A stretch of 64,000 nt of DNA from Gammaproteobacteria bacterium (GTDB lineage Bacteria; Pseudomonadota; Gammaproteobacteria; UBA6429; Thiohalophilaceae). Shown here one piece after another: positions 27,545 through 37,711 of this stretch. A program made the position numbers and the translations under genes. Below the pieces are notes generated by a model, which was given only the letters and a program-made list of their open reading frames with translations, was not told the DNA's origin and did not search any database. The first letter of the stretch is position 1. Every line of letters begins with the position of its first letter. The stretch lies in NCBI GenBank assembly GCA_026196045.1, contig JAPHRJ010000059.1, forward strand, positions 1 to 64,000. Direction: 5' to 3'.

Positions 27545-27575
27545 CCAGTAAAATAACTTAACATTATCTTACTGG
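27545..27575. terminator. Imperfect hairpin between lysM gene and dprA
   Basis: Twelve-base arms (27545-27556 and 27564-27575) pair with one mismatch around a 7-nt loop, next to a TGCAGCTGCA palindrome at about 27534-27543. It lies 38 bp before the dprA start on the minus strand. No T-tract follows on that strand, so it may be an attenuator or processing site rather than a terminator. Confidence 0.35.
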
Positions 27576-27655
27576 CCGTTTACATTTTATTTATTCGCTC
27601 GTCCTGAGCGAATCATCCAACCATCTTTTTTAAAAAATAATCTAATAATCCAGAG

Positions 27656-28819
27656 TTATGGATTAGTCACCCGATCATTCACATGCAGTGCTCGTTGGGC
27701 TTCCATCACCAGACCATAACTCAGTTTTTCGTAGGTTTTGAACACCATTAGCACCCCGGCACGCTCATCAGGCAAATCAATCTTACTCCAGCTAAAAATA
27801 GCATCGGGGTCACGAACGCGTTCACCTTTCTGATAAATCGCCAGTACATGCCCAGGTTCAATACCTTCACGCTCACCAACGTTTAGTACTACTATATTAA
27901 ACTGGCCAATCTGGGCTACACCATTAAAGACATCGATGATCTGTCCTGTAACGTCCTCAATGGGCGGGTGCGGGAAGAAATTGAAATTAAAACGGTATTC
28001 TTCCTTGGCCATTAACAGGTCTTTATTAAAGACTTCCTGGAATGCTTTCGTAATGCTTAAGGTCGAAACTGGTTTACCAAAGCGAACAACCCGCGCATCT
28101 GCCAGACGTGTCACTTCATAACCCAGCAGCTCTTGAGTCTTGGGATCACGATATTCACCTTTGGGGCGAATAATGTCGTAGGCACCAATGGTCTCATCGA
28201 CAATGTTTTTGGCATAAATGGTGTTACCGGTACCACTGATCAGGTGCTGCTCAAAGCTGGAAACAATATAAGGCAACTTTTCCAGCTCTTGTTCTGAAAT
28301 AATTCGTGGCGCACCAAGGAATGGGGCAATCACTGAACGTGGAATAGTATTGATAGCCTTATCCAGCGTTTTATAACGCACGGATGGAGAAACTTTTACC
28401 GTTTTACCTGCTTTTGAGGGTGGCACGTAACCACCAGTCCCTTCCAGGGTAATATAAGGTTTACCATTTTCGTCGAAATACAAAGCCAGTACATCACCAG
28501 GATAAATCAGGTGTGGATTGCGAATTTCGGGGTTGATGTGCCAGACACTGGGCCATAACCAGGGGTCTTTAAGGAAAGTTTTTGCGATATCCCAAAGGGT
28601 ATCTCCTTTTTTGACCACGTAGCGCTCTGGGTAGTCACGCTGTACTTTTACGGGCTCAGCCGGTTCACGAACCACAATTTCGGGTTCTGGCTCTGCCATT
28701 ACAGGTATAACGTCTTGTTTTTCCTGAGGTTGCGCACATGCAAGCAAACTTGCCGCAAGTAACGCAGGGAGAAAACGTGTAAAATTGGTGTCGAACAGTT
28801 TATTATTTGCCATATGCAT
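27656..28819 (-). CDS. LysM-domain envelope protein encoded upstream of dprA
   Basis: 387 aa. The N-terminal signal ends in LLAASLLAC, a lipobox-like sequence with the Cys near residue 28, so it may be a lipoprotein. A LysM module is clear at about residues 66-112 (YVVKKGDTLWDIAKTFL…NPHLIYPGDVLAL). The rest, about 250 residues, is strand-rich without a known catalytic motif. Genes of this type precede dprA in pseudomonads. LysM suggests peptidoglycan binding; a cell-wall or surface role is inferred. Confidence 0.9.
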   Translation of the reverse strand: MHMANNKLFDTNFTRFLPALLAASLLACAQPQEKQDVIPVMAEPEPEIVVREPAEPVKVQRDYPERYVVKKGDTLWDIAKTFLKDPWLWPSVWHINPEIRNPHLIYPGDVLALYFDENGKPYITLEGTGGYVPPSKAGKTVKVSPSVRYKTLDKAINTIPRSVIAPFLGAPRIISEQELEKLPYIVSSFEQHLISGTGNTIYAKNIVDETIGAYDIIRPKGEYRDPKTQELLGYEVTRLADARVVRFGKPVSTLSITKAFQEVFNKDLLMAKEEYRFNFNFFPHPPIEDVTGQIIDVFNGVAQIGQFNIVVLNVGEREGIEPGHVLAIYQKGERVRDPDAIFSWSKIDLPDERAGVLMVFKTYEKLSYGLVMEAQRALHVNDRVTNP

Positions 28820-28988
28820 CCCTGATTACCGGAAGCGAAAAATGTAAGTCTTGGGTTCGTTATCGGGTCCAAAACAGAAAACTTAACGTGTATTATCATC
28901 TGTTTCGGAGTCTGTTATCCAGTAGTATCATAATGTTAGCAGCTTTTTTTACACTTGTTACTTAAATCTACAATTATCCTGTCAAAAC

Positions 28989-29492
28989 ATGTCCATTCTC
29001 ACAATTTTACATTTTCCCGATGAACGCCTTCGCACCCAGGCCAGTCCTGTCGAGCAGGTGGACACATCTATTCAAAAGCTCGTCAACGATATGTTCGAAA
29101 CCATGTATGACGCCCCCGGAATTGGACTGGCGGCGACCCAGGTCAATGTCCATAAACAGGTGCTGGTGCTCGATATTTCTGACAACAAAGATCAGCCCCT
29201 GTGTCTCATTAACCCGGAAATTATCGAGCATGATGGCCACCAGAAGTTCGATGAAGGCTGCCTGTCGGTGCCCGGCATCTATGAAACCGTGGAGCGTGCC
29301 GAACATATTCGAGTTAAGGCACTGGATAAAGAAGGCAACCCGTTTCAAATGGATGCCGAAGGTCTGCTTGCTGTGTGTATCCAGCATGAGATGGACCATC
29401 TCAAGGGCAAATTATTTGTGGATTACCTGTCTAGTCTGAAGCGCCAGCGGATCCAGAAAAAACTGCTAAAACAACAAAAAATGGCCATGTAG
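28989..29492 (+). CDS. def: Peptide deformylase
   Basis: 167 aa. It removes the formyl group from the initiating methionine. The three metal-site motifs are present: [15 protein letters not shown] (Cys metal ligand) and QHEMDHLKG (two His ligands and catalytic Glu). It begins the def-fmt-rsmB cluster, with fmt 15 bp downstream, and is divergent from the LysM gene across a 169-bp spacer. Confidence 0.98.
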   Translation: MSILTILHFPDERLRTQASPVEQVDTSIQKLVNDMFETMYDAPGIGLAATQVNVHKQVLVLDISDNKDQPLCLINPEIIEHDGHQKFDEGCLSVPGIYETVERAEHIRVKALDKEGNPFQMDAEGLLAVCIQHEMDHLKGKLFVDYLSSLKRQRIQKKLLKQQKMAM

Positions 29493-29507
29493 GCCATCCT
29501 TCTTCTT

Positions 29508-30467
29508 ATGACTAAACCTCTACGTATTATTTATGCTGGCACCCCGGAATTTGCCGCCACCGCCTTAGAAGCACTACTCACAACAAAACACCACGTTGTG
29601 GCTGTTTATACTCAACCCGACCGACCTGCCGGACGTGGTCGAAAACTACAGGCCAGCCCGGTAAAACAACTGGCAGAACGCCATCAGTTACCAGTCTATC
29701 AGCCAGAAAATTTCAAAGACCAGGCTGATATTGAAACCTTAAAAACTCTCGATGCCGATTTAATGATTGTGGCGGCCTACGGGCTGTTGCTTCCTAAAGC
29801 CATACTCGACGCCCCTCGTCTTGGCTGTATCAACATTCACGCCTCCCTGCTGCCGCGTTGGCGAGGAGCCGCCCCAATTCAGCGCGCCATCCTGGCGGGA
29901 GATCCGGAGTCCGGTATCACGATCATGCAAATGGATGAAGGGCTGGATACGGGAGATATGCTATTCAAAATGTCCTGCCCCATAAAAGAACAGGACACCG
30001 GAGGCAGTCTACACGACCGCCTTGCCAAACTGGGTGCTCAGGCTCTACTACAAGCTCTTGAAAAGCTACAAACCCAATCCCTCATAGCTGAAGCGCAGGA
30101 GAATGGTCTATCCACCTATGCCCGCAAGCTGGACAAGCAGGAAGCACAGATTAACTGGGAGGAAGATGCCGAGCAGATTGCGCGTCAGATTCGTGCCTTC
30201 AATCCCTGGCCAGGAAGCCAGACTCAGGTTAATGAAAAAACACTGCGTATCTGGGCAGCTGAACCTGTAGATGAAGCCTGTGATGCCGATGCTGGAACCG
30301 TCCTGAACTGTAACAAAAACGGTATCGATATTTGCTGTGGCCATGGCATTCTGCGATTACAGCAACTACAGCCACCGGGTAAAAAAGCCATGGATGTGGC
30401 GGCATTTTTAAACGGCTATGCTGATCTGCTGGCTCCCGGTTCAGTATTGGGATCAAATCAGGAATAA
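29508..30467 (+). CDS. fmt: Methionyl-tRNA formyltransferase
   Basis: 319 aa, near the usual 310-320. It formylates Met-tRNA(fMet) using 10-formyl-tetrahydrofolate. The N-terminal Rossmann domain has the catalytic block INIHASLLPRWRGAAPIQRAI, including N, H and the SLLP loop, and the DEGLDTGDML motif. The C-terminal OB-like domain follows from about residue 210. It lies 15 bp after def. Confidence 0.98.
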   Translation: MTKPLRIIYAGTPEFAATALEALLTTKHHVVAVYTQPDRPAGRGRKLQASPVKQLAERHQLPVYQPENFKDQADIETLKTLDADLMIVAAYGLLLPKAILDAPRLGCINIHASLLPRWRGAAPIQRAILAGDPESGITIMQMDEGLDTGDMLFKMSCPIKEQDTGGSLHDRLAKLGAQALLQALEKLQTQSLIAEAQENGLSTYARKLDKQEAQINWEEDAEQIARQIRAFNPWPGSQTQVNEKTLRIWAAEPVDEACDADAGTVLNCNKNGIDICCGHGILRLQQLQPPGKKAMDVAAFLNGYADLLAPGSVLGSNQE

Positions 30468-30542
30468 ACGTACTAAAAATAAACCGGCTAAACAGGCTCA
30501 GGCACTAAATACCAGGCGCTACTTACTGTATCCTTCATTACC

Positions 30543-31844
30543 ATGAATCCTCGTCTTGCCTCCGTCCACGCGCTTCAACAAATCCTGCAACAGGGCCGCA
30601 ACCTGCCAGATGCACTTGCCAGTGTTCAGAAGAAACAGGAAAACCCCAAAGATCGAGCTCTGACCCAGGCCATTTGCTATGGTGTCTGTCGTTATTACTT
30701 CACGCTAGATTTCATCCTGCAGGCATTGCTGCAAAAACCGCTGAAAGAAAAAGATACGGATGTACATTGCCTGTTACTCTGTGGTCTGTATCAGATCATT
30801 TATATGCGTGTTCCCGATCATGCGGCCGTATCGGAAACGGTTAAGCTGGTTATGAAACTGAAAAAGAACTGGGCACGAGGGATGGTCAATGCGGTATTAC
30901 GCAATTACCTTCGCCAGGCCGAATCGCTACAGACACAGATAACTGAGAATAAAGATATCCAGTCAGCCCATCCGGTCTGGCTGCTTGTATTACTAAAACA
31001 GTACTGGCCTGATCAATGGCCCGCAATAACCGAAGCCAATAACCAGCCAGCGCCCATGACCCTGCGAGTCAACCTTCAACGTAGTTCACGAGATGACTAT
31101 CTACAATCACTCGCCAAAGCCGACATTCCCGCCATCAGTGCTCAATATGCTGAAAGCGCCATACGCCTCACCCAGGCTGTCGACGTGGAAAGACTACCTG
31201 GCTTTTATCAGGGACAGGTTTCGGTTCAGGATGAAGCAGCTCAACTTGCGGCAAACCTGCTCAATCCACAGGCTGATGAAACTATCCTTGATGCCTGCGC
31301 CGCTCCCGGTGGCAAAACAGCTCATATACTGGAATATCAGCCTCAACTGGGCCGAGTAGATGCACTGGAGATTGATGGAAAACGTCTTGAGCGTGTGCAG
31401 GAAAACCTGCAACGACTTGGACTCACAGCCCAGCTTGTGCAGGGTGATGCGGCCGAACCCACACAATGGCACACGGATAAACTACTCTATGACCGTATTC
31501 TTCTTGACGCGCCCTGTAGTGCCACGGGTGTTATTCGGCGTCATCCCGATATAAAACTGCTGCGACGAGCGGATGACATCCCGGAGCTGGTGAAAACCCA
31601 GCAACAAATACTCAATGCCCTCTGGCCGTTACTGCGTTCCGGCGGTATGCTTTTATATGCAACCTGTTCGATACTAGCCGCAGAAAACAATGAACAGGTT
31701 CAGGCTTTTATAACGACACATGAGGATGCCCGGCTTCAACCACTCGAAGTCGACTGGGGCCATGACACTGGCGCGGGACATCAAATCCTGCCCGGAGAAG
31801 GGGAAATGGATGGTTTTTTCTATGCCTGCATCATTAAGGCATAA
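30543..31844 (+). CDS. rsmB: 16S rRNA m5C967 methyltransferase RsmB
   Basis: 433 aa. The N-terminal NusB-like domain (about 1-140) precedes the SAM-dependent methyltransferase fold, as in E. coli RsmB (Fmu/Sun). SAM-binding is by DACAAPGGKTAHI. The two cysteines of m5C enzymes are in DAPCSATGV and ATCSI. It is 75 bp after fmt, and the next gene begins inside its last codons. Confidence 0.97.
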   Translation: MNPRLASVHALQQILQQGRNLPDALASVQKKQENPKDRALTQAICYGVCRYYFTLDFILQALLQKPLKEKDTDVHCLLLCGLYQIIYMRVPDHAAVSETVKLVMKLKKNWARGMVNAVLRNYLRQAESLQTQITENKDIQSAHPVWLLVLLKQYWPDQWPAITEANNQPAPMTLRVNLQRSSRDDYLQSLAKADIPAISAQYAESAIRLTQAVDVERLPGFYQGQVSVQDEAAQLAANLLNPQADETILDACAAPGGKTAHILEYQPQLGRVDALEIDGKRLERVQENLQRLGLTAQLVQGDAAEPTQWHTDKLLYDRILLDAPCSATGVIRRHPDIKLLRRADDIPELVKTQQQILNALWPLLRSGGMLLYATCSILAAENNEQVQAFITTHEDARLQPLEVDWGHDTGAGHQILPGEGEMDGFFYACIIKA

Positions 31845-32421
31845 GTTTAGTAATTCAATCACAGGGGCTTACCTGCGATCTCTTTTCGCCTGCCTGTTAT
31901 TTATTCTAATACCACTCACTTCACTACAGGCCAGTGAAGCCTTTGTGATCAAATCTATCGAAACCCATCTTGAAGAGGGTGTTTATCTATTCGATGCACG
32001 GATTGAATATAAATTTTCTGATGAAGCTTTGTCGGCCCTGAAAAATGGCGTCCCGCTGATCATTTTAATGAATATGGAAGTCAAAGAGAAACGCTGGTAC
32101 TGGAACAAAACTATTGCCAGCCTCGAACAGGGTTATTTGCTGATTTATCATGCCCTGTCGAAAAAATTCATTATCCATAACCTCAACAGTGGAACCCAGA
32201 CCGATTACTCCAGTTTAACCCACGCCCTGTATGCCCTTGGTCATTTGCAAAACCTGCCTTTAATTGATGCCAAGTTCCTGGAAGCTGATGCCCGTTATTT
32301 ACTGCGAATACGTACCCAGCTGGATATTGAATCCCTGCCTGCCCCCATGCGACCACTGGCCTATATCTCTTCAGACTGGCGATTGCAAAGCGACTGGTAT
32401 ATATGGCCATTAACACCCTGA
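31810..32421 (+). CDS. DUF4390 exported protein between rsmB and ntrY
   Basis: 203 aa from the ATG at 31810, which has a purine-rich Shine-Dalgarno (GGAGAAGGGG) just upstream; the in-frame ATG at 31822 is an alternative. The reading frame overlaps the end of rsmB by 35 bp. A hydrophobic signal segment lies near residues 23-40 (LFACLLFILIPLTSLQASEA). The mature part fits DUF4390 (DARIEYKFSDEALSALKNGVPL, then EKRWYWNKT). It overlaps ntrY by 19 bp, so translation of rsmB, this gene and ntrY may be coupled. Genes of this family regularly sit before ntrYX-like pairs; their function is unknown. Confidence 0.88.
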   Translation: MVFSMPASLRHKFSNSITGAYLRSLFACLLFILIPLTSLQASEAFVIKSIETHLEEGVYLFDARIEYKFSDEALSALKNGVPLIILMNMEVKEKRWYWNKTIASLEQGYLLIYHALSKKFIIHNLNSGTQTDYSSLTHALYALGHLQNLPLIDAKFLEADARYLLRIRTQLDIESLPAPMRPLAYISSDWRLQSDWYIWPLTP

Positions 32422-34661
32422 TCAGACGTTTTTTCTCCGGCACAACACCGGTGATTCTGGTGTTTGTGTTGCTGCTGAATTCACTCTATGTGATGAGTAG
32501 CGCCACCTATAATTCTGATGTTTTTGGACGCCTGTATTCTGTCCTGCTAGGTATTAACATCATTGCTATTTTTCTTTTTCTGGTGCTGATTGGAAAAAGT
32601 CTGTGGTTATTGATCCAGCAATATCGCAAGCAAACTACCGGCTCACGTCTGGCCGCCAAACTGGTTGTTACTTTCGTTATCCTGTCCATTACGCCTGTCA
32701 GTGTTGTGTTCTATTTTTCTCAGGATTTTATTAAACGCGGTATCGACAGCTGGTTTGATGTCCGCGTTGAGAATGCATTAAATGATGCCCTCGAACTCAG
32801 TCAGGCTGCACTTGATGAGCGTATGCGGGAACTGTCACAACGCGCCCGCACCGCATCCCGACAACTGGAGAGTACGGATAATGCGGTCGTGGCACTAGAG
32901 CTGAATGAACTACGTAGCACTCTGGGTGCACAGGAACTGACCCTGTTTTCACAAAACGGTAAGATCATTGCTTCCAGTAGTGCCGAAACCACCCGCCTGC
33001 TTCCGATGCATCTTGATGAGACCAGTCTACATTTGCTGCGTCAGCGTGATTTTAAAGTTGGCCTGATTCCCGTCAAAGATGCTGGCCTGCATATTCGAGT
33101 CGCCGTGTCCGTACCCAACCTGGGTGCGGTTGGTGAAGATCGCATTCTTCAGGCCCTGTTTCCGGTTGCCAAACATATCGGTGAACTGGCGGAGAGTGTG
33201 CAATCGGCTTTTGGGCAGTATCGTGAAATCGCTTACCTGCGTACACCACTTAAATATAGTTTTATTCTGACTCTCTCGCTGGTATTACTCCTGAGTATTC
33301 TGATGGCCATCTGGGCCGCTTTTTATGCAGCACGCCGCATGACAGCACCTATCTATGATCTGGTTGAAGCGACACGAGCCGTCGCCGCGGGTAATTATGA
33401 CAAACGCCTGCCCCTGCCCAGCAAAGATGAACTGGGCTTCCTGGTCAGTTCATTTAATTCCATGACGTTTAAAATCGATCAGGCCCGTCAGGAAGCGCGA
33501 GATAGCCAGCAACAACTCCAGGCCCAGCATACTTACCTTGAAGCGGTACTCGCGAACCTGTCTTCTGGGGTCATGACCTTAAATCATGATCTGACATTAC
33601 GTACCTGTAACCGAACAGCCAGCCATATACTTGGACTGGATATGGAGGCCTATCTCGATTCACCTTTGCAATCACTTGGCCAGCATACTCCCGCACTGCA
33701 ACCGTTTCTTGAAGCCATTCTTGCCAAGCATGGTGCCGATGAAACCAACTGGCAGGAAGAAGTCACCCTGTTTGGTCAGGGTGGCCGCAAGGTGTTAATC
33801 TGTCGTGGCTCAACCCTGCACGACAACCACGACACACCCGGTGGACATATCATTGTCTTTGATGATATTACCGCCCTGATTCAGGCCCAGCGCAATGCCG
33901 CCTGGGGGGAAGTCGCACGAAGGCTGGCCCATGAGATTAAAAATCCGCTCACACCGATCCAGCTTTCAGCCGAGCGCCTGCGTCATAAATATCTCAACAA
34001 AATGGATCCTAAGGACAGCGATGTACTCGATCGGGCAACACACACGATTGTGCAACAGGTTGAAACCATGAAAGAACTGGTCAAGGCCTTTTCCGAATAT
34101 GCACGTATGCCATCATTACAACTCCAGCCTGTCAACCTTAATCAAATCATTGATGAGGTGCTTGAACTATACCGAGGCAAAGGTAGCCGGGCTCGATTCA
34201 AGCTGCATCTTGATCCCAGCAACCCCAATATCGAAGCCGATATTGGTCGGTTACGCCAACTCCTGCATAATCTAATCAAAAATGCACTGGAAGCGATGCC
34301 TCAGGGAGAAAAAACGACCATTGAAATTCATACGCGTAATATCGAGGAAGATGCCAATCATTTTGTCGAACTACGCCTGAGTGATTCCGGCCCCGGTATC
34401 CCTGACGATCTATTTGAAAACCTGTTTGAACCCTATGTCACTAGCAAACCCAAAGGTAGTGGCCTGGGTCTGGCGATAGTGAAAAAGATTGTTGAAGAAC
34501 ATGGTGGCGTCCTGTGGGCTGAAAATAATCGTGAAGCGGGTGCCAGCATAGTGATTCGAATACCAATTACCAGTAATATGTCTGTACATCCTGTGAGTGA
34601 ACAACATAACAATCATAACAATCATGACAACCCCAACAAAAACAATTCCAGCGCCGCTTGA
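32403..34661 (+). CDS. NtrY-like membrane sensor histidine kinase
   Basis: 752 aa. N-terminal membrane segments are near residues 16-37, 47-68 and 83-105, followed by an extracytoplasmic part, another membrane segment near 286-310, HAMP (about 311-365), PAS (about 380-495) and the kinase core. The phosphorylated His is H510 in ARRLAHEIKNPLTP. ATP-binding boxes are LLHNLIKNALEAM, SDSGPGI and GSGLGLAIV. The C-terminal tail is Asn/His-rich low complexity. It pairs with the NtrX-like regulator immediately downstream. NtrYX systems respond to nitrogen or redox conditions; the signal here is unknown. Confidence 0.93.
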   Translation: MAINTLIRRFFSGTTPVILVFVLLLNSLYVMSSATYNSDVFGRLYSVLLGINIIAIFLFLVLIGKSLWLLIQQYRKQTTGSRLAAKLVVTFVILSITPVSVVFYFSQDFIKRGIDSWFDVRVENALNDALELSQAALDERMRELSQRARTASRQLESTDNAVVALELNELRSTLGAQELTLFSQNGKIIASSSAETTRLLPMHLDETSLHLLRQRDFKVGLIPVKDAGLHIRVAVSVPNLGAVGEDRILQALFPVAKHIGELAESVQSAFGQYREIAYLRTPLKYSFILTLSLVLLLSILMAIWAAFYAARRMTAPIYDLVEATRAVAAGNYDKRLPLPSKDELGFLVSSFNSMTFKIDQARQEARDSQQQLQAQHTYLEAVLANLSSGVMTLNHDLTLRTCNRTASHILGLDMEAYLDSPLQSLGQHTPALQPFLEAILAKHGADETNWQEEVTLFGQGGRKVLICRGSTLHDNHDTPGGHIIVFDDITALIQAQRNAAWGEVARRLAHEIKNPLTPIQLSAERLRHKYLNKMDPKDSDVLDRATHTIVQQVETMKELVKAFSEYARMPSLQLQPVNLNQIIDEVLELYRGKGSRARFKLHLDPSNPNIEADIGRLRQLLHNLIKNALEAMPQGEKTTIEIHTRNIEEDANHFVELRLSDSGPGIPDDLFENLFEPYVTSKPKGSGLGLAIVKKIVEEHGGVLWAENNREAGASIVIRIPITSNMSVHPVSEQHNNHNNHDNPNKNNSSAA

Positions 34662-34665
34662 AAGT

Positions 34666-36060
34666 ATGGATGACAATCATCCACCGTTAAGCCGAGCAGC
34701 CCCCTATATTCTGGTGGTTGATGACGAACCGGATATCCGCCATCTGGTACAGGAAATTCTCGAAGATGAGGGCTATGAGGTTGCTGTTGCTGAGAACGGT
34801 GAAGCCGCCCGACGTGCCCACCGCGAACGACGCCCGGATCTAATCCTGCTGGATATCTGGATGCCTGATCTTGACGGTATTACCTTACTTAAAGAGTGGT
34901 CCGAAGAAGGCCTCACCTTACCGGTGATCATGATGTCCGGTCATGGCACCGTCGAAACTGCAGTCGAAGCCACCCGCCTCGGTGCCTATGATTTTATTGA
35001 AAAACCTCTGTCACTGGCCAAGCTGCTCCTGACCATTGAACATGCACTGGAAACTGACAAACTCCAACGAGAAAATCTGGGCCTGCGCCGCCAGACCGCG
35101 ATCATTGATGAGCCCTTGGGCCGTAGTGATGTCATGAACAATCTACGTGAGCAAATACGGCGTGTCGCACAGCATGATAGCTGGGTCCTGTTTAATGGTG
35201 AACCCGGTTGCGGTACCAACGTAGCCGCACGTTATCTGCACACTCTGAGCCCTCGTGCCGAACGCCCTCTGATTGAAGTCAATGTGGCCAGCCTGTCACA
35301 GGAAAACTCAGCACGTGAACTCTTTGGCTATGAATCCGAAGGCAAGGTTCACTATGGCCTGCTGGAACAGGCCAATGGTGGCAGCCTGTTATTATACGAT
35401 ATTGCCGAAATGGATCCGGATACTCAGCTGCGCCTGCACTCGGCCCTGGCGGCAAAATCTTTTTTACGAGTCGGTGGCGAGCAACCCGTACAGCTGCATG
35501 TACGCATTATCGCAACGAACCATGGCAACCTGGAAGAGCGTGTTACTCAGGGCCAGTTTCGTAAAGATCTATTCTTTCAGTTGAATGTCGTCCCTATCGA
35601 AGTTCCTCCTTTACGTGCACACCGGGAAGATGTTCCTGAACTGCTAACTTATTTTAGTAATTATTATATTGACCAACAAAGCCTGCCTTACCACCACTTC
35701 AGTCTGTCAGCACAAAATCGTCTACGTAATTATGGCTGGCCCGGCAATACCCGAGAACTTATTAACCTGGTACAACGCTTGTTGATTATTAGTGCTGCAG
35801 AGGAAATTACCGTTAAAGATGTAGATCGAGCACTGGGTAACCTCCAGAGCCTTGCCCCAGCCACCACAACCAGCAATATGCCAATCAATACTGAATTGCC
35901 CTTGCGTGATGCCCGCGAGCAGTTCGAAAAACAGTATCTCGAGCAACTCCTGCGCAGCCATGAAGGTAACGTCAGCAAGGTCGCCCAACTTGCCGGTCTT
36001 GAAAGAACCCATCTATATCGTAAACTACGCACACTGGGTATCGATCCTAAAAACATATGA
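34666..36060 (+). CDS. NtrX-like response regulator with degenerate AAA+ domain
   Basis: 464 aa from the ATG at 34666, 4 bp after the ntrY stop; in-frame upstream ATGs would overlap ntrY. The receiver domain has the phosphoacceptor Asp at about 63 (LILLDIWMPDLDG). A Fis-type helix-turn-helix is at the C-terminus (EGNVSKVAQLAGLERTHLYRK). The central domain is recognisably sigma-54-activator-like, but Walker A reads GEPGCGTN at 178-185 (Thr for Lys), the GAFTGA loop is missing after LFGYESEGK, and Walker B reads LLLYDI with Y244-D245 for Asp-Glu. ATP hydrolysis and sigma-54 activation are therefore unlikely; it probably works as a DNA-binding regulator of ordinary promoters. Confidence 0.92.
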   Translation: MDDNHPPLSRAAPYILVVDDEPDIRHLVQEILEDEGYEVAVAENGEAARRAHRERRPDLILLDIWMPDLDGITLLKEWSEEGLTLPVIMMSGHGTVETAVEATRLGAYDFIEKPLSLAKLLLTIEHALETDKLQRENLGLRRQTAIIDEPLGRSDVMNNLREQIRRVAQHDSWVLFNGEPGCGTNVAARYLHTLSPRAERPLIEVNVASLSQENSARELFGYESEGKVHYGLLEQANGGSLLLYDIAEMDPDTQLRLHSALAAKSFLRVGGEQPVQLHVRIIATNHGNLEERVTQGQFRKDLFFQLNVVPIEVPPLRAHREDVPELLTYFSNYYIDQQSLPYHHFSLSAQNRLRNYGWPGNTRELINLVQRLLIISAAEEITVKDVDRALGNLQSLAPATTTSNMPINTELPLRDAREQFEKQYLEQLLRSHEGNVSKVAQLAGLERTHLYRKLRTLGIDPKNI

Positions 36061-36182
36061 AACTACACTTTCATTTAGCTGTAATATCCTATAAACCAGT
36101 TATAATTCTTTTTCAGGTAACATGTTGACAGGCTTCGACCACAACTATGTTTTTGATCACCACTGAACAATAACAAAACATC

Positions 36183-37556
36183 ATGAAAATTATTATTCTC
36201 GGTGCAGGGCAGGTAGGGAGTTCGCTTTCACAGAACCTCGCCCATGAAGCCAACGATATTACCGTTGTCGATACCAATGAAGCCGCTTTACAGTCCCTGC
36301 AGGATCGCTTTGATCTACGCACAGTGACTGGTAATGCCTCTCATCCTGATGTTCTCAAGCGTGCCGGCGCTGAAGATGCCGATATGCTGATTGCCGTAAC
36401 CGACAGCGATGAAACCAATATGATTGCATGCCAGGTTACGTATACTATTTTCCATACACCCACCAAGATCGCCCGGGTACGCTCAGTCGAATACCTCAAA
36501 CACCCTCAGCTATTTTCTCAGGAAGCGCTGCCCATTGATGTACTCATTAGCCCTGAGCAGATCATTACCGATTATATTCAACGCCTGATCAAATACCCAG
36601 GTGCTTTACAGGTACTGGATTTTGCCAATGGCCTGGTTCAGCTTGTTGGGATGAAGGCCTATTACGGTGGTCCCATGGTGGGGCATGAATTACGTGAAAT
36701 TGGCGCACATATGCCCGGTATAGAAACCCGTGTCGCCGCTATTTATCGACAGGATCGTGCCATTATTCCTGAAGGCCATACGGTGATCGAAGCTGGCGAT
36801 GAAGTTTTCTTTATCGCTGCCACGGATCATATTCGTACCGTTATGAGTGAGCTACGGCGCCTGGACACACCTTACCAACGCATCATGATTGTTGGTGGTG
36901 GCAATATTGGTAAGCGTGTGGCTAAAGCGCTGGAAGGGGATTATCAGGTTAAGCTTATTGACCATAACGCCGAACGCACCCTGGCCCTTGCAAACGAACT
37001 TAACAATACCATGGTGCTATATGGTGATGGCGCTGATGAAGAACTGTTACTTGAAGAAAACATCGAGCACACCGATGTTTTCTGTGCCCTGACCAATGAT
37101 GATGAAGCCAATATTCTTTCATCAATGCTGGCTAAACGCCTGGGCGCACGCAAGGTAATGACCCTCATCAATCGAGCCGCTTATGTTGATCTGGTACAGG
37201 GCGGCGATATTGATATCGCCATTTCTCCGCAACAGTCCACTATTGGCAGCCTGCTGGCTCATGTTCGTCGAGGGGATGTAGTCAAAGTACATTCACTACG
37301 CCGTGGTGCTGCCGAGGCCATTGAAGCCATTGCTCATGGCGACAAAGCTTCATCCAAAGTGGTTGGACGCCATATTGGAGAACTCAGCTTACCAGAAGGA
37401 ACCACCATTGGTGCCATTGTTCGAGGTGCCCAGGTTATTATCGCGCATCATGATACGATCATCGAACCGGAAGACCATGTCATTTTATTTCTGACCAACA
37501 AGAACCGTATTTTCGAAGTCGAAAAACTGTTCCAGGTTGGCATTACTTTCATTTAA
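36183..37556 (+). CDS. trkA: Trk potassium uptake regulatory protein TrkA
   Basis: 457 aa, the standard two-RCK form. Each half has an NAD-binding fold: GAGQVGSS near residue 7 and GGGNIGKR near 238, each with a following TrkA-C region. It binds the cytoplasmic face of TrkH and gates K+ uptake. It follows the ntrX-like gene by 122 bp and precedes trkH by 155 bp; that spacer carries an inverted repeat of the ACGAG family. Confidence 0.97.
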   Translation: MKIIILGAGQVGSSLSQNLAHEANDITVVDTNEAALQSLQDRFDLRTVTGNASHPDVLKRAGAEDADMLIAVTDSDETNMIACQVTYTIFHTPTKIARVRSVEYLKHPQLFSQEALPIDVLISPEQIITDYIQRLIKYPGALQVLDFANGLVQLVGMKAYYGGPMVGHELREIGAHMPGIETRVAAIYRQDRAIIPEGHTVIEAGDEVFFIAATDHIRTVMSELRRLDTPYQRIMIVGGGNIGKRVAKALEGDYQVKLIDHNAERTLALANELNNTMVLYGDGADEELLLEENIEHTDVFCALTNDDEANILSSMLAKRLGARKVMTLINRAAYVDLVQGGDIDIAISPQQSTIGSLLAHVRRGDVVKVHSLRRGAAEAIEAIAHGDKASSKVVGRHIGELSLPEGTTIGAIVRGAQVIIAHHDTIIEPEDHVILFLTNKNRIFEVEKLFQVGITFI

Positions 37557-37566
37557 ATCCAGGTAG

Positions 37567-37703
37567 CCAGGGACGAGTAACAAGTGACGAAAAATAGATA
37601 TCAAAATATTGTGAAAACTTTAATAACCTCATTGCATCAACAAATCATATTTAGGGTCTCGACTTATCAAGCCCTGGCCTTCGCCCCTCGTCCCTCGTCC
37701 CTT
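37567..37703. repeat. ACGAG-type inverted repeat, copy A (trkA/trkH)
   Basis: The left arm, CAGGGACGAGTAACAAGTGACG (starting 37568), faces a right arm ending at 37703 whose reverse complement reads AAGGGACGAGGGACGAGG. The arms are imperfect and about 80 bp apart, with AT-rich sequence between. The same units occur at 47304-47387 and 51391-51462. Confidence 0.6.
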
Positions 37704-37711
37704 ATATAGAT

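Noticed and set aside
34597-34665. Longer N-terminus of the NtrX-like protein
   Set aside because: It would overlap the low-complexity end of ntrY and precede the receiver domain with an odd Ile/Thr-rich leader. The ATG at 34666 directly follows the ntrY stop.
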